From: Microvirga pudoricolor
Lineage (GTDB): Bacteria; Pseudomonadota; Alphaproteobacteria; Rhizobiales; Beijerinckiaceae
Length of the DNA: 64,000 bases
Direction of reading: 5' to 3'
Assembly (NCBI RefSeq): GCF_016892705.1
Contig: NZ_JAFEMB010000001.1
Span: 310,001 to 374,000, forward strand
Part shown: positions 55,976-64,000 of the stretch, in pieces
How positions within the stretch are numbered: the stretch's first letter is position 1
How the letters are laid out: the number at the start of each line of letters is the position of its first letter
Translations under genes and position numbers: made by a program
The notes under the pieces: model-generated
Told to the model about the DNA's origin: nothing
The model's input: only the letters and a program-made list of their open reading frames with translations
The model's database searches: none

Positions 55976-56911
55976 ATGTCGCCCGCTTCCGCCATCGACG
56001 ACCAGTTGCGGTCGTTCCTGACGACCTCGCGCTTCGCCGAGAAGGGTGCCGTGATCACGGACCTCGACGGCACGGCCGTTCATGAATTCGAAGGCCGTAT
56101 CGCGATTCCGGATTCCGTGTCGCACGGCCTCAAGGCGATCACCGAGGATGGGCATCGGCCAGTGGTTCTGAATACCCTGCGGTTCCCCCTCAACGTGATC
56201 AAGACGTTTGGGCGCGAGTGGTATGCCATCACCAACGCGCCCTTACCTCTCGTGTCTCTCAACGGCAGCATCACGGGCTACCTGACGGAGACCAGGGACG
56301 GCCTCATCGCTTTCGAGGAGATCGACGCCTTCCCGCTCTCGCCTGGTGAGATCGAAGAGCTCCTGGTCGGCATCGAGGGCCTCGTGGCGAATGGAATCGA
56401 CGATTTACTCGTCTTCTACTATGCGCGGGATTGGACCAAGGGCGAAACGATCTGGACCCCCGCCCCCGATCGTATCCCGCACATTCGGGACAAGTACCGG
56501 AGCGCTTCCGAGGTCGTGAGCGGCGCGATCGCCGGCCTTCGCGACACGTTGATGGGCCAGGACATCTGCATGGTCTTCCTTCTCGTCGAGATCCCTCAGG
56601 ACCAGCGCATGGCATACCAGCAGGGCACTAACCCCACGCGGTTCGTCACGCGCAAGGGCGTCGACAAGCTCTTCGGGGCGCGCTCCGTCGCCGAGAGGCT
56701 CGGCTTCGAGCTCGACCAATCCGTCGGGTCGGGCGATACCCCCATGGACACCTTCCTGGCAGGCTGCGGCCTTGCGGTGCATGTCGGACCCATGGATCTG
56801 GAGCTGAAGGGGCTCGTCGAGACGGTTCGCATCGAGAACTCACGTGCCTTGGGGGACTTGCTCTTCCGCCTCGCGGACCTTCAGAAGCCTCTTCGGGATT
56901 TCAAGCCATGA
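55976..56911 (+). CDS. HAD-superfamily (Cof-like) phosphatase
   Basis: The 311-residue product has HAD motif I 'VITDLDGTAVHE' with D29 and D31. Motif II is around 'VVLNTLRFPL', motif III has Lys in 'VTRKGVDKLFGARSVAERLG', and motif IV is 'GSGDTPMDTFLAGC'. The C2-type cap fits the Cof/sucrose-phosphatase-like branch. It is a cytosolic phosphatase. Its stop overlaps the next gene, an APH-type kinase, by four bases, which suggests that both act on the same metabolite. Confidence 0.85.
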   Translation: MSPASAIDDQLRSFLTTSRFAEKGAVITDLDGTAVHEFEGRIAIPDSVSHGLKAITEDGHRPVVLNTLRFPLNVIKTFGREWYAITNAPLPLVSLNGSITGYLTETRDGLIAFEEIDAFPLSPGEIEELLVGIEGLVANGIDDLLVFYYARDWTKGETIWTPAPDRIPHIRDKYRSASEVVSGAIAGLRDTLMGQDICMVFLLVEIPQDQRMAYQQGTNPTRFVTRKGVDKLFGARSVAERLGFELDQSVGSGDTPMDTFLAGCGLAVHVGPMDLELKGLVETVRIENSRALGDLLFRLADLQKPLRDFKP

Positions 56912-57864
56912 CAGCGGCTCTCAAATCGGCGACGCATGCCTTCGACGAGCGGGACGCCCGCGCCTTCGCGCGCGAGGTCGTGGCTCATCACTTCGGCGGC
57001 GCCAAGCCGAAAAAGGTCAATGCCCTCGGAGGAGGCCTGACCAACTTCGTCTTCGAGGTCAACCACGCGGAGGGCGACTTCATCGTGCGCATGGGCACGG
57101 AAGCCGCGAAGGTGAAGGAGTATCTCAAGGAGCAATGGGCCATCGCCAAGGCGGGCGAAGCGGGCGTGCCGACCGCCGAGGTCCTGGAGGTCGGCGCGGA
57201 TCTTATCCCCCTCCCCTACATGATCGCCCGCAAGGTCGAAGGCACCGAGGCGGTTCATCATCCGGAGCGCTTCGCGATCCTACGCGAGATGGGCCGCCTC
57301 ACGGCCACGATCCATTCGATCAAGACCTCCGGCTTCGGCCACACCTTCGACTGGTCGAACAACCAGCTCTCGCGCAACGAGACCTGGAAAGACTACCTGC
57401 ATGGCGAGTTGAAGGTTGGCACGCGCCTCGCGATCCTCGAGAAGGAGAAGATGCTCGATCCGGCCCCGCTCAAGCGAATGAAGGCGGTCGTGCGGGAGAT
57501 GGAGCGCTGGAAGGATCCCAAGCCCGTCCTGAACCATGGTGACATGCGGCTGAAGAACGTGATGGTCGATGAGGACGGCACGATCACGGCCGTCATCGAC
57601 TGGGAGTTCTGCAGCTCCAACCTCGCTCCCTACTGGGACCTGTCGCTTGCCCTGCACGACCTGTCCATCGACGCCAAGCAGGAGTTCCTGAAAGGCTATG
57701 GGCTGAGCGAGGCGGAGCTGCGCGAGATGGCGCCGGTCATCAAGGCGATCAACCTTCTCAACTACGCGCCCTTCGTCGAGCGCGCCGCCGCCGAGGGCGA
57801 CAAGCCCATGCTCGAGCAGTACCGGACGCGGTTATCCGGGGCGCTCGACCTCTACGCGATCTGA
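56908..57864 (+). CDS. APH-family small-molecule kinase
   Basis: The 318-residue product has the aminoglycoside-phosphotransferase/choline-kinase fold: a Gly-rich N-lobe 'ALGGGLTNFVFEV' with 'DFIVRMG', the catalytic loop 'VLNHGDMRLKNVMVDEDG' (H210, D212, N217) and Mg-binding 'VIDWEF' (D231). The substrate is likely a sugar, amine or alcohol. ATG 56908 overlaps the HAD phosphatase stop (ATGA), indicating translational coupling. The 3' end overlaps the convergent histidine kinase by 13 bases. Confidence 0.85.
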   Translation: MTAALKSATHAFDERDARAFAREVVAHHFGGAKPKKVNALGGGLTNFVFEVNHAEGDFIVRMGTEAAKVKEYLKEQWAIAKAGEAGVPTAEVLEVGADLIPLPYMIARKVEGTEAVHHPERFAILREMGRLTATIHSIKTSGFGHTFDWSNNQLSRNETWKDYLHGELKVGTRLAILEKEKMLDPAPLKRMKAVVREMERWKDPKPVLNHGDMRLKNVMVDEDGTITAVIDWEFCSSNLAPYWDLSLALHDLSIDAKQEFLKGYGLSEAELREMAPVIKAINLLNYAPFVERAAAEGDKPMLEQYRTRLSGALDLYAI

Positions 57865-60317
57865 GCGCAGGCTCGTCCGTCGAGCATTTCATGGATGCGG
57901 CCGGCCAGGGCCTCCACCGTGAACGGCTTGGTGAGCAAGGCCATGCCCTCCCCCAGAAAGCCCGCCGCCATGGCGGCACTCTCGGCATAGCCCGTCATGA
58001 ACAGGACGGGCAGACCCGGCTTGTACCGTCGGGCCTGCTCGACCAATTGGAGGCCGTTCATCCCCGGAAGCCCGATGTCGCTAACCAGGAGGTCGATCCT
58101 CCGGCCGGACAGGAGAACATCGAGACCGGAACGGCCATCGGCGGCTTCGATCGTGTGGTAGCCCAAGCTCTGCAACGCGTCGACGACCAGCGTCCGGACG
58201 ACGCTCTCGTCTTCCACCACGAGGATCGTCTCGCCGTTTCTCACCGCAGCGAGGGCCAGAGGCGCGAGCACTTCCGGCTCCACGGGCATCTCGCCGGCGT
58301 GTCGCGGCAGGTAGAGCGCGACCGTCGTCCCGGCGCCTGGGGCGCTGTCGATGCGCACGTGGCCCTCCGACTGCTTGCAGAAGCCGTAGACCATGGACAG
58401 GCCAAGGCCCGTGCCCTGGCCGATGGGCTTTGTGGTGAAGAACGGATCGAACGCGCGGGCGATCACATCGGCGGACATGCCTTGTCCCGTATCGGCGATG
58501 GCAATCCTGACATAGGGGCTGGAACCATCGGGATCGCGGGAGGGCGCGAAGGACGGGTCGAGGCAGGCGTTGTCCATGGCAATCGTCAGGCGGCCGCCCT
58601 CCGGCATGGCGTCGCGCGCATTGATGGCCAGGTTGAGGATGGCGTTCTCAAGCTGGTGCGGATCGCAGTGGGTCGGCCAGAGATCGGGCGTCATCCCGAC
58701 CGTCAGGCTGATCGTCTCTCCCAGGGATCGCCGCAGGAGGTCTTCCATGGAGGTGACGAGCTGGTTGACGTTGACGGGTTTGGGGTCGAGGGGCTGGCGG
58801 CGGGCGAAGGCAAGCAGGCGGTGGGTGAGCGCGGCCGCCCGGTTGGCGGAGGACACCGCCGCCTTGGCGTAGCGTTCCAGGGTGTCGTGGCGCCCTTGCG
58901 CCATGCGGGTCTGCATCAGGTCGAGGGAGCCGATGATCCCGGTGAGCAGGTTGTTGAAGTCGTGCGCGATCCCGCCCGTCAGCTGGCCCACAGCCTCCAT
59001 CTTCTGGCTCTGCCGAAGCTGCTCTTGCGCCTGCGCCAGTTTCTCCGCCGCTTGCCGCTCAGCCGTAACGTCACGGCCGAAGGCGTAGATCACGCCGTCC
59101 TCCGGGATGGCCGTCCAGTTGATCCAGCGATACTCGCCGTTCCGATGCAGGAGCCGGGCCTCGAAGTTGCGGGTTCGATGGCCGTCCGCGAGGCGCTGAA
59201 GCTCCAGGACCGATGTGGCGACGTCGTGGGCATGAACGAAGCTCATGAAGGGGCTGCCCATCGCGTCCTCCCGGCTCCATCCCAAAATCCGTTCGAAGGC
59301 TGGATTGACGCTCTCGAACGTTCCCTCGAGGCTCGCGACCACGATCAGTTCCTGGCTGACGTGCCAAGCCCGCTCCCGCTCTCGCCGGCCCTTGTCGATC
59401 TCGCTCTCGAGACTGGCGTTGAGGGAAGCGAGCCTGTCCCTCGCAGCCTTCTGGTCCTCGATATCCGTGCAGCTGGCGAGCCAGCCGATGACGCTGCCGT
59501 CGTCGGCATAATGGGCCTCCGCGCGAACGAGGTGCCAGCGGTAGGAGCCGTCCGCGGCGCGCAGCCGCGCCTCCGTATCGAGACGCATGTCCGTGGCCTG
59601 GGCGCGCTCCCACGATTGCCGCAGGCTCACGAGATCGTCGGGATGGAGCGCACGGGTCCATCCGTGTGGCAGAGCGATGTCGGGATCCTGTCCCGTATAC
59701 TCGTACCAACGGCCGTTCAGGTAGCTCAGGGCTCCGTCGGGAGAGCCGAAGCCGATGATGTTGGTGGACAGCTCCGTGAGGCGATGGATCTGCCGCTCGC
59801 TCTCACGCCTGCGTTCCTCGCTCAGATGCAGAGCGTCCTCGACGTTCTTCACGTCGGTCACGTCCGTGCCGACCGCGAAGATTCCGGTGACGTCTCCGGC
59901 CGCGTCCTTGATGGGGTGATAGATCAGGTCGATGTAGCGACGCTCGGCGGGATGGTCGGGCCGGCGACGGATCAGCGCCGGCATCGCGCGGCCCACGAAA
60001 GCCTCGCCCGACCGATAGACCTTGTCCAGGATCTCCCAGAAACCTTGGCTCTTCGTCTCCGGCAAGGCTTCTCGCACGGACTTGCCCACGATGTCGCCGT
60101 GACCCACAAGCTGGAGATAGGCATCGTTGACGAACCGGAAGATGTGCTCCGGTCCCTCCATCACCACGATGAAGCCGGGCACCTGCCGGAAAAGCTGCCG
60201 CCATCCGTCGTTCTCGATGGCCAGGCGGCGGTTGATGGCCGGCTCCCAGGCCTCGACGAGGTTGCAGAACACGCCGGCGACCTGCCCGGCCTCGTCCCTG
60301 ACGGGAGTCGGCACCAC
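57852..60317 (-). CDS. Hybrid sensor histidine kinase, C-terminal major part
   Basis: The 821-residue part has PAS domains (about 40-160, 180-300, 310-430), a HisKA domain with the phospho-His in '[22 protein letters not shown]', an HATPase domain ('[18 protein letters not shown]', '[12 protein letters not shown]') and a C-terminal receiver ('[14 protein letters not shown]', phospho-Asp in '[13 protein letters not shown]'). The frame upstream continues with the same family's N-terminus up to 60749, interrupted only by TGA at 60363-60365. The internal ATG 60317 has no obvious ribosome binding site. So the kinase may be made without its first sensor domain or not at all. Confidence 0.75.
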   Translation of the reverse strand: MVPTPVRDEAGQVAGVFCNLVEAWEPAINRRLAIENDGWRQLFRQVPGFIVVMEGPEHIFRFVNDAYLQLVGHGDIVGKSVREALPETKSQGFWEILDKVYRSGEAFVGRAMPALIRRRPDHPAERRYIDLIYHPIKDAAGDVTGIFAVGTDVTDVKNVEDALHLSEERRRESERQIHRLTELSTNIIGFGSPDGALSYLNGRWYEYTGQDPDIALPHGWTRALHPDDLVSLRQSWERAQATDMRLDTEARLRAADGSYRWHLVRAEAHYADDGSVIGWLASCTDIEDQKAARDRLASLNASLESEIDKGRRERERAWHVSQELIVVASLEGTFESVNPAFERILGWSREDAMGSPFMSFVHAHDVATSVLELQRLADGHRTRNFEARLLHRNGEYRWINWTAIPEDGVIYAFGRDVTAERQAAEKLAQAQEQLRQSQKMEAVGQLTGGIAHDFNNLLTGIIGSLDLMQTRMAQGRHDTLERYAKAAVSSANRAAALTHRLLAFARRQPLDPKPVNVNQLVTSMEDLLRRSLGETISLTVGMTPDLWPTHCDPHQLENAILNLAINARDAMPEGGRLTIAMDNACLDPSFAPSRDPDGSSPYVRIAIADTGQGMSADVIARAFDPFFTTKPIGQGTGLGLSMVYGFCKQSEGHVRIDSAPGAGTTVALYLPRHAGEMPVEPEVLAPLALAAVRNGETILVVEDESVVRTLVVDALQSLGYHTIEAADGRSGLDVLLSGRRIDLLVSDIGLPGMNGLQLVEQARRYKPGLPVLFMTGYAESAAMAAGFLGEGMALLTKPFTVEALAGRIHEMLDGRACAQIA

Positions 60318-60362
60318 GACGAGGCGATGCCCCTCATGAACCCGACCCGGTATGAGGTCCCA

Positions 60363-60749
60363 TCATGTTTCGTCGAACACCTTGGCGTCCCCATTGTAGA
60401 GGCGCGGGAGAAGGGACCGGATGTGGGACCATGAGTCCGGCCGCTCGGATGCCTGGCTGCGCCCGAGGCTCTCACGACGAAAGGGTTCGAGGAGCGCCGC
60501 GAAGGGATCGTTGAACAGCCACACGGCCTCGTCGCCCCAGACGATGAAGATTGGATGGGGCGAATTGAGCATCAGGCTGACGGCGCCCTTCAAGGGCTGG
60601 GGCCAGTGCCGGGGCTCCCCCAGGGCAGAGTTCCGCCAGTCCCTCTCGCGCAAAAGCAGGCCTGCCTCGCCCCCTCCGGCGAGGCATTCGTCGCTATCGA
60701 GGCTGCTCACGCACGTCATGGCGCCCAAATTAATGCTATACTGATGCAA
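60363..60749 (-). pseudogene. N-terminal sensor fragment of the hybrid histidine kinase
   Basis: This 128-residue fragment has the PAS-like N-terminus common in such kinases ('RDWRNSALGEPRHWPQPLKGAVSLMLNSPHPIFIVWGDE', 'LFNDPFAALLE'). It ends at TGA 60363-60365 after 'AKVFDET'. Frame and family sequence carry on directly after the stop (WDLIPGR...[12 protein letters not shown]), in register with the downstream 821-residue part. A single nonsense change (for example TGG or TAC to TGA) explains the split. The first possible starts are TTG 60749 or ATG 60719. Confidence 0.65.
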
Positions 60750-61005
60750 TTGACAAATGGAGTCGTGCCACAGGCTTAATTTCAGGCTTTCCCGTCGCGA
60801 GGATCCTCGAACGGCTGCGCTTGGGTTGACCCTCGGTGATCATTCCGGCTATCGATATCTTTCGGTCAGCAGTTCACCGAGGCATCGCCCCCGCAAGGGA
60901 CGCTAAACCTGTCATTCAACCGCCGGACAGCGTATTCCTGTGCCGCGTCGGAACGGCGATCACCGATCATCCCCTGTCGGATAGGCACGTGAACAGGGAT
61001 CCATC

Positions 61006-61593
61006 ATGTCCAGAACCGTTCTGCCGTTCCAAGCGAACGACATCTCCTCCGTCGCCCGGTCGCTGAAGGACCAGCTGGCCAAGCGCACGTCATCGCCGGA
61101 TCGTCCTCCGGGGCACGTCGAACTCCTCAATATGCTCGCCCGATCGACCGGGTACCGCAACTTTCAGCACTATCGGGCCGAGCACATGGTGCCCGGGACC
61201 ATGGACGCGCCTGCGCCGCAGCCTCGCCCCGGCGGCAACGCGGACGGGAAGCCGGCCGTGGGCACGGAGCGCATCGAGAGGCTCTTGCGCTGCTACGATT
61301 CCACTGGTCTGCTCGTGCGGTGGCCGCCGAAGCACACCCAGCGCCTGCTGGTTCTCTGGGGGCTCTGGTCTCGGTTCCCGGCCCGGCAGGACTGGTCGGA
61401 AGCCGAGGTGAATGGGCGCTTGCGGGCACTCCACGCATTCGACGACCCTGCCCTGCTGCGACGCCTCCTATGCGACAACGGCCTGTTGGAGCGCACCCGC
61501 GACGGACGGGTCTACCGGCGGGTCGAGCAACCCGTCCCCGACGAAGCGTCGGCCTTCCTGCGCCGCCTCAAGACCCTGCCGCCCGCCGCCTAG
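61006..61593 (+). CDS. DUF2087 domain-containing protein
   Basis: The 195-residue product has a C-terminal DUF2087-like domain (about residues 80-185), including 'RWPPKHTQRLLVLWGLWSRFPARQDWSEAEVNGRLRALHAFDDPALLRRLLCDNGLLERTRDGRVYRRV', which resembles the regions found after ArsR helix-turn-helix domains. The N-terminal half has a 'LLNMLARSTGYRNFQHYRAEH' segment of unknown function. It may be a DNA-binding or metal-responsive protein. It is isolated, with a hairpin after it. Confidence 0.72.
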   Translation: MSRTVLPFQANDISSVARSLKDQLAKRTSSPDRPPGHVELLNMLARSTGYRNFQHYRAEHMVPGTMDAPAPQPRPGGNADGKPAVGTERIERLLRCYDSTGLLVRWPPKHTQRLLVLWGLWSRFPARQDWSEAEVNGRLRALHAFDDPALLRRLLCDNGLLERTRDGRVYRRVEQPVPDEASAFLRRLKTLPPAA

Positions 61594-61607
61594 CCGAACC
61601 CCAAGGC

Positions 61608-61632
61608 CATGCCCGGTCGCCGGCCGGGCATG
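61608..61632 (+). terminator. Hairpin after DUF2087 gene
   Basis: CATGCCCGG (61608-61616) pairs perfectly with CCGGGCATG (61624-61632), loop TCGCCGG. There is no U-run, so it is at best a weak terminator. It lies 15 bases after the stop codon. Confidence 0.45.
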
Positions 61633-61704
61633 TCTCACCGGTTTGTCATTGGTCGCGAAGGCATTATCCTCCCATAGGATCTCTCCCCCGCTGATCGGAT
61701 CCCC

Positions 61705-61760
61705 ATGAACGTCCCGCTATGAACGTCCCGCCATGAACGTCCCTCCATGAACGTCCCGCC
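61705..61760 (+). repeat. Four-copy 14-bp tandem repeat with stacked mini-cistrons
   Basis: Units of ATGAACGTCCCGCC (with small variations) start at 61705, 61719, 61733 and 61747. The ATGs at 61705, 61719 and 61733 each begin a five-codon frame (MNVPL or MNVPP) whose stop TGA overlaps the next ATG (ATGA). The fourth ATG opens the adenylate cyclase gene. Since 14 is not a multiple of three, each unit shifts frame. Three tandem leader peptides thus precede the cyclase. Confidence 0.8.
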
Positions 61761-63423
61761 CTCGGGCCCTCCCGCGCCAGAGTCCCGGAAAGGCCTGCCC
61801 CTTCGCGATATCCGGTTGGCGTCGGGACTGATCCTGGGCGCCTTCCTGGTCAGCCACTTCGCCAACCATGCGCTCGGCCTCGTCTCCGTGGAAGCCATGG
61901 AAGCGGCGCGGCAATGGTTCAACCGGCTCTGGCGCAATCCGGCCGGGACCGCCCTGCTCTATGGCGCGCTCGCCACGCATTTCGCCCTGGCGCTCGACGC
62001 CCTGTTCCGGCGAAGGACCCTTCGCATGCCCCCTCGGGAGGCCGCGCAGCTCGTTCTCGGCCTGTCGCTGCCTTTCCTTCTCGTGGCGCATGTGGTGGGA
62101 ACGCGGGTCGAGTTCTCCGTGACCGGGCGCGAGGTCGGCTACCCGGATGTGATCCGGAACCTCTGGGTCCTCAGTCCCGAGAACGGGGCCCGTCAGGCGC
62201 TGGCGCTCGTCATCGCCTGGCTGCACGGGTGCCTGGGCGTCTATTTCTGGCTGAGGGTCAAGCCCTGGTTCCGGCAATGGACGCCCCTGCTCTATGCTGG
62301 CGCCTTGCTGCTGCCCGTTCTGGCCCTACTGGGCTTCGCGGAGGCCGGGAAGGAGATCGCGGCCGATCCGGACCGCTTCACCTTCCTGCCGCCCCGGAAC
62401 GACCCGACGGTGGATGGGATCCGCGCCGCGCTCATGGGCGGCTTCACGGCGCTCATCGCCGGCGTCTTCGCCGCGCGGGGGCTGCGCTCTTACCGCACGC
62501 TCTCGACCCGTGTGCGCATAGCCTATCCGGGTGACAGGACCGCCGTCGTGCCGCGGGGCTTCACCGTGCTCGAAGCCAGCCGGCTCATGGACATTCCCCA
62601 TCCATCGGCCTGCGGCGGACGCGGGCGCTGCTCGACCTGCCGCGTGCGGATCGTGGAGGGCCTGGAGGGCCAGCCCCGGCCCACGCCCCAGGAGCAGGCG
62701 ACGCTCACCCGCATCGGGGCGGGCCCGGACATCCGTCTCGCCTGCCAGCTGCGCCCGACGCGGGACATCGCCGTCGTCCCCGTCCTGTCGACCCACCAGC
62801 CGGGACTCGTGGCGTCCCTGGGAGGAAGCCGCCAGACCGGCGGCCGCGAGCGCGAGCTGGCCGTGCTGTTCTGCGACCTAAGGGGCTTCACGCGCTTCAG
62901 CGAGGATCGGCTGCCCTTCGACACGGTCTTCCTGCTCAACCGCTATTTCGAGATCGTGGGCCATGCGGTGGAACAGTCGGGCGGCCATCTCGACAAGTTC
63001 ATCGGCGACGGGGCGCTGGCCCTGTTCGGCCTGAACGCCTCCCCGGAGGATGCCGCCCGGCAGGCCTTCGAGGCCGCCCTTCGGATCGTCGAGGGGGTGC
63101 GTCAGCTCAGCGATGCGCACGCGACGGAACTCGACCGCCCCCTCGCGGTGGTGGTCAGCCTCCATGCCGGCCCCGCCATCCTGGGTGAGATGGGCTACGG
63201 CCAGGCCAGCGGCCTGACGGCCGTGGGCGACACCATCAACGTGGCGAGCCGTCTGGAAAGCGTCGCCAAGGAGCGCGATGTGGAACTGGTGATCTCCGCC
63301 GAGCTCGCCCAACGAGCCCGGCTCGACCTCGCAGCGCACGAACGCCAGACCGTGACGGTTCGCGGCCGGGCGATGCCGGTGGATGCATGGATCGTCCGGA
63401 GCGCCGCCCGAGCAGTGCAATAG
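61747..63423 (+). CDS. Membrane adenylate cyclase with di-haem-type anchor and 2Fe-2S domain (CyaC-like)
   Basis: The 558-residue product has six membrane helices (about 25-250) with His at 37, 78, 115 and 160, a tetra-histidine pattern like the succinate dehydrogenase di-haem anchor. A plant-type 2Fe-2S domain follows (C289, C295, C298, C333; 'CGGRGRCSTC' ... 'ACQL'). The class III cyclase domain (about 355-540) has metal-binding Asp in 'FCDLRGFT' and 'FIGDGALALFG', and 'TAVGDTINVASRLES'. CyaC of Sinorhizobium has this layout and responds to quinone redox state. Start is the last of four stacked ATGs. The ribosome binding site is weak. Confidence 0.88.
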   Translation: MNVPPSGPPAPESRKGLPLRDIRLASGLILGAFLVSHFANHALGLVSVEAMEAARQWFNRLWRNPAGTALLYGALATHFALALDALFRRRTLRMPPREAAQLVLGLSLPFLLVAHVVGTRVEFSVTGREVGYPDVIRNLWVLSPENGARQALALVIAWLHGCLGVYFWLRVKPWFRQWTPLLYAGALLLPVLALLGFAEAGKEIAADPDRFTFLPPRNDPTVDGIRAALMGGFTALIAGVFAARGLRSYRTLSTRVRIAYPGDRTAVVPRGFTVLEASRLMDIPHPSACGGRGRCSTCRVRIVEGLEGQPRPTPQEQATLTRIGAGPDIRLACQLRPTRDIAVVPVLSTHQPGLVASLGGSRQTGGRERELAVLFCDLRGFTRFSEDRLPFDTVFLLNRYFEIVGHAVEQSGGHLDKFIGDGALALFGLNASPEDAARQAFEAALRIVEGVRQLSDAHATELDRPLAVVVSLHAGPAILGEMGYGQASGLTAVGDTINVASRLESVAKERDVELVISAELAQRARLDLAAHERQTVTVRGRAMPVDAWIVRSAARAVQ

Positions 63424-63603
63424 GGCATTGTCGCAAGGATCGAGCGGGAATCGGGGTTCAAAACGGCGGCCCCGCGGCGAACGACCTGGCTGCGAGCTTG
63501 AAAAGGGGATGGGGAAAGAACCGTGACGGATGCGTCCAATTAGCCGCCTGCCACCCCTTCGGCGCGCTTGACGAAACAGTGTCACCTGGATTCCAATCGG
63601 ACC

Positions 63604-63993
63604 ATGGAATCAAAGCGCTTCATCCTGGCCTGCCTCGCCCTGTTGCCCCTGTCGCTCCCGGCGATGGCACAGGCTCCCGCAGCACCGCCCGGCACAGGGC
63701 CGGAGGCATCGACCGGCGCCTCCCAGCCGCTTCGCTTGAAGGTCCGTCCGTCGGGCTACGAGCCCGCGCCCGAGGATGCCGTCGCACGCCAGGAGCGCCT
63801 GCTCAAACGCATGGCCGACAACGATTTCCTGTTCCGGTCCATCTGCCAGAATTGCGGCGATGCCTGGAAGCACAACTCCTACGCGCCGTTCAACCCCATG
63901 CGCTCCCTGAAGGGCATGGCCTCGGAGCCGGCGCCGGACGCCCCTGCCTCCGATGTGGCCCCGTCTGCTCCGGCCGTAGCGGCCCAGCCCTGA
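63604..63993 (+). CDS. Secreted hypothetical protein
   Basis: From ATG 63604 the 129-residue product has a Sec signal ('MESKRFILACLALLPLSLPAMAQ') and a Pro/Ala-rich mature region. A central part contains one Cys pair ('SICQNCGDAW', residues about 81-84), which could bind a metal or form a disulfide. Its tail is Ala/Pro-rich and low in complexity. I do not recognise a family. The gene ends seven bases before the window edge. Confidence 0.65.
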   Translation: MESKRFILACLALLPLSLPAMAQAPAAPPGTGPEASTGASQPLRLKVRPSGYEPAPEDAVARQERLLKRMADNDFLFRSICQNCGDAWKHNSYAPFNPMRSLKGMASEPAPDAPASDVAPSAPAVAAQP

Positions 63994-64000
63994 ACCCCCC

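Noticed and set aside
60363..60365. Selenocysteine insertion at the in-frame TGA of the histidine kinase
   Set aside because: No SECIS-like hairpin was evident directly downstream and the family has no known selenoprotein; a nonsense mutation is simpler.

Overview
The window reads as about 64 kb of chromosomal core DNA from a GC-rich alphaproteobacterium, most likely order Hyphomicrobiales (Rhizobiales). A Microvirga/Methylobacteriaceae-like organism is my inference from gene content and order; I could not search a database. Supporting features are an F0 ATP synthase operon (I, a, c, b', b) without the F1 genes, a ctaC-ctaD-ctaB-coxF-ctaG-ctaE-DUF983-SURF1-thrC-M16 block, a two-subunit glycine decarboxylase (gcvPA/gcvPB), IalB, a DUF1127 protein, an SMC with a short hinge, and a RibBA whose second domain is degenerate. 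No rRNA gene, complete tRNA gene, CRISPR array, insertion sequence or prophage was seen.

Layout. 1-4.6 kb: end of a MarR regulator, DoxX-like protein, small basic protein, L,D-transpeptidase lipoprotein, histone-deacetylase-like amidohydrolase, Wzx-like flippase. 4.6-9 kb: minus-strand housekeeping genes (ribBA, aroC, a secreted protein, histidine phosphatase, fabI). 9-11.2 kb: LysR regulator and an SPFH protein beside a tRNA 3'-end fragment. 11.2-20.7 kb: mutY, then DUF721-DsbA-smc, then the F0 operon with a recognisable promoter, intercistronic hairpins and terminator, and a HAD phosphatase. 20.8-27.4 kb: an Rsm22-like methyltransferase and a glycine-cleavage operon (gcvT-gcvH-osmC-gcvPA-gcvPB) behind a tandem glycine riboswitch; its gaps hold palindromic repeats. 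27.6-31 kb: CorC/HlyC-type protein, LysE exporter, lipoprotein, IalB. 31.3-40.7 kb: aa3 cytochrome c oxidase with haem and copper assembly factors, then thrC and an M16 peptidase. 40.8-48.2 kb: a large GGDEF/EAL protein, YqgE, a DsbD-N protein, peroxiredoxin, and ispH-thrB-rnhA. 48.4-55 kb: CPA2 antiporter, MATE pump, DUF937 and DUF1127 proteins, LysR, DMT transporter and a quinoprotein gene remnant. 55-64 kb: small secreted proteins, an overlapping HAD phosphatase/APH kinase pair, a hybrid histidine kinase cut by an in-frame TGA, a DUF2087 protein, and a redox-type adenylate cyclase.

Functional links. Respiration is the main theme: F0 ATP synthase, cytochrome oxidase with its assembly set, and a membrane cyclase with a tetra-histidine (di-haem) anchor and a 2Fe-2S domain, likely reporting quinone redox state as cAMP. 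One-carbon/glycine metabolism is under riboswitch control. The less ordinary material is in small-scale structure: four stacked 14-bp repeats that form mini-cistrons in front of the cyclase, two further families of palindromic repeats around the gcv operon, a palindromic element inside the LysE coding sequence, and several broken genes.
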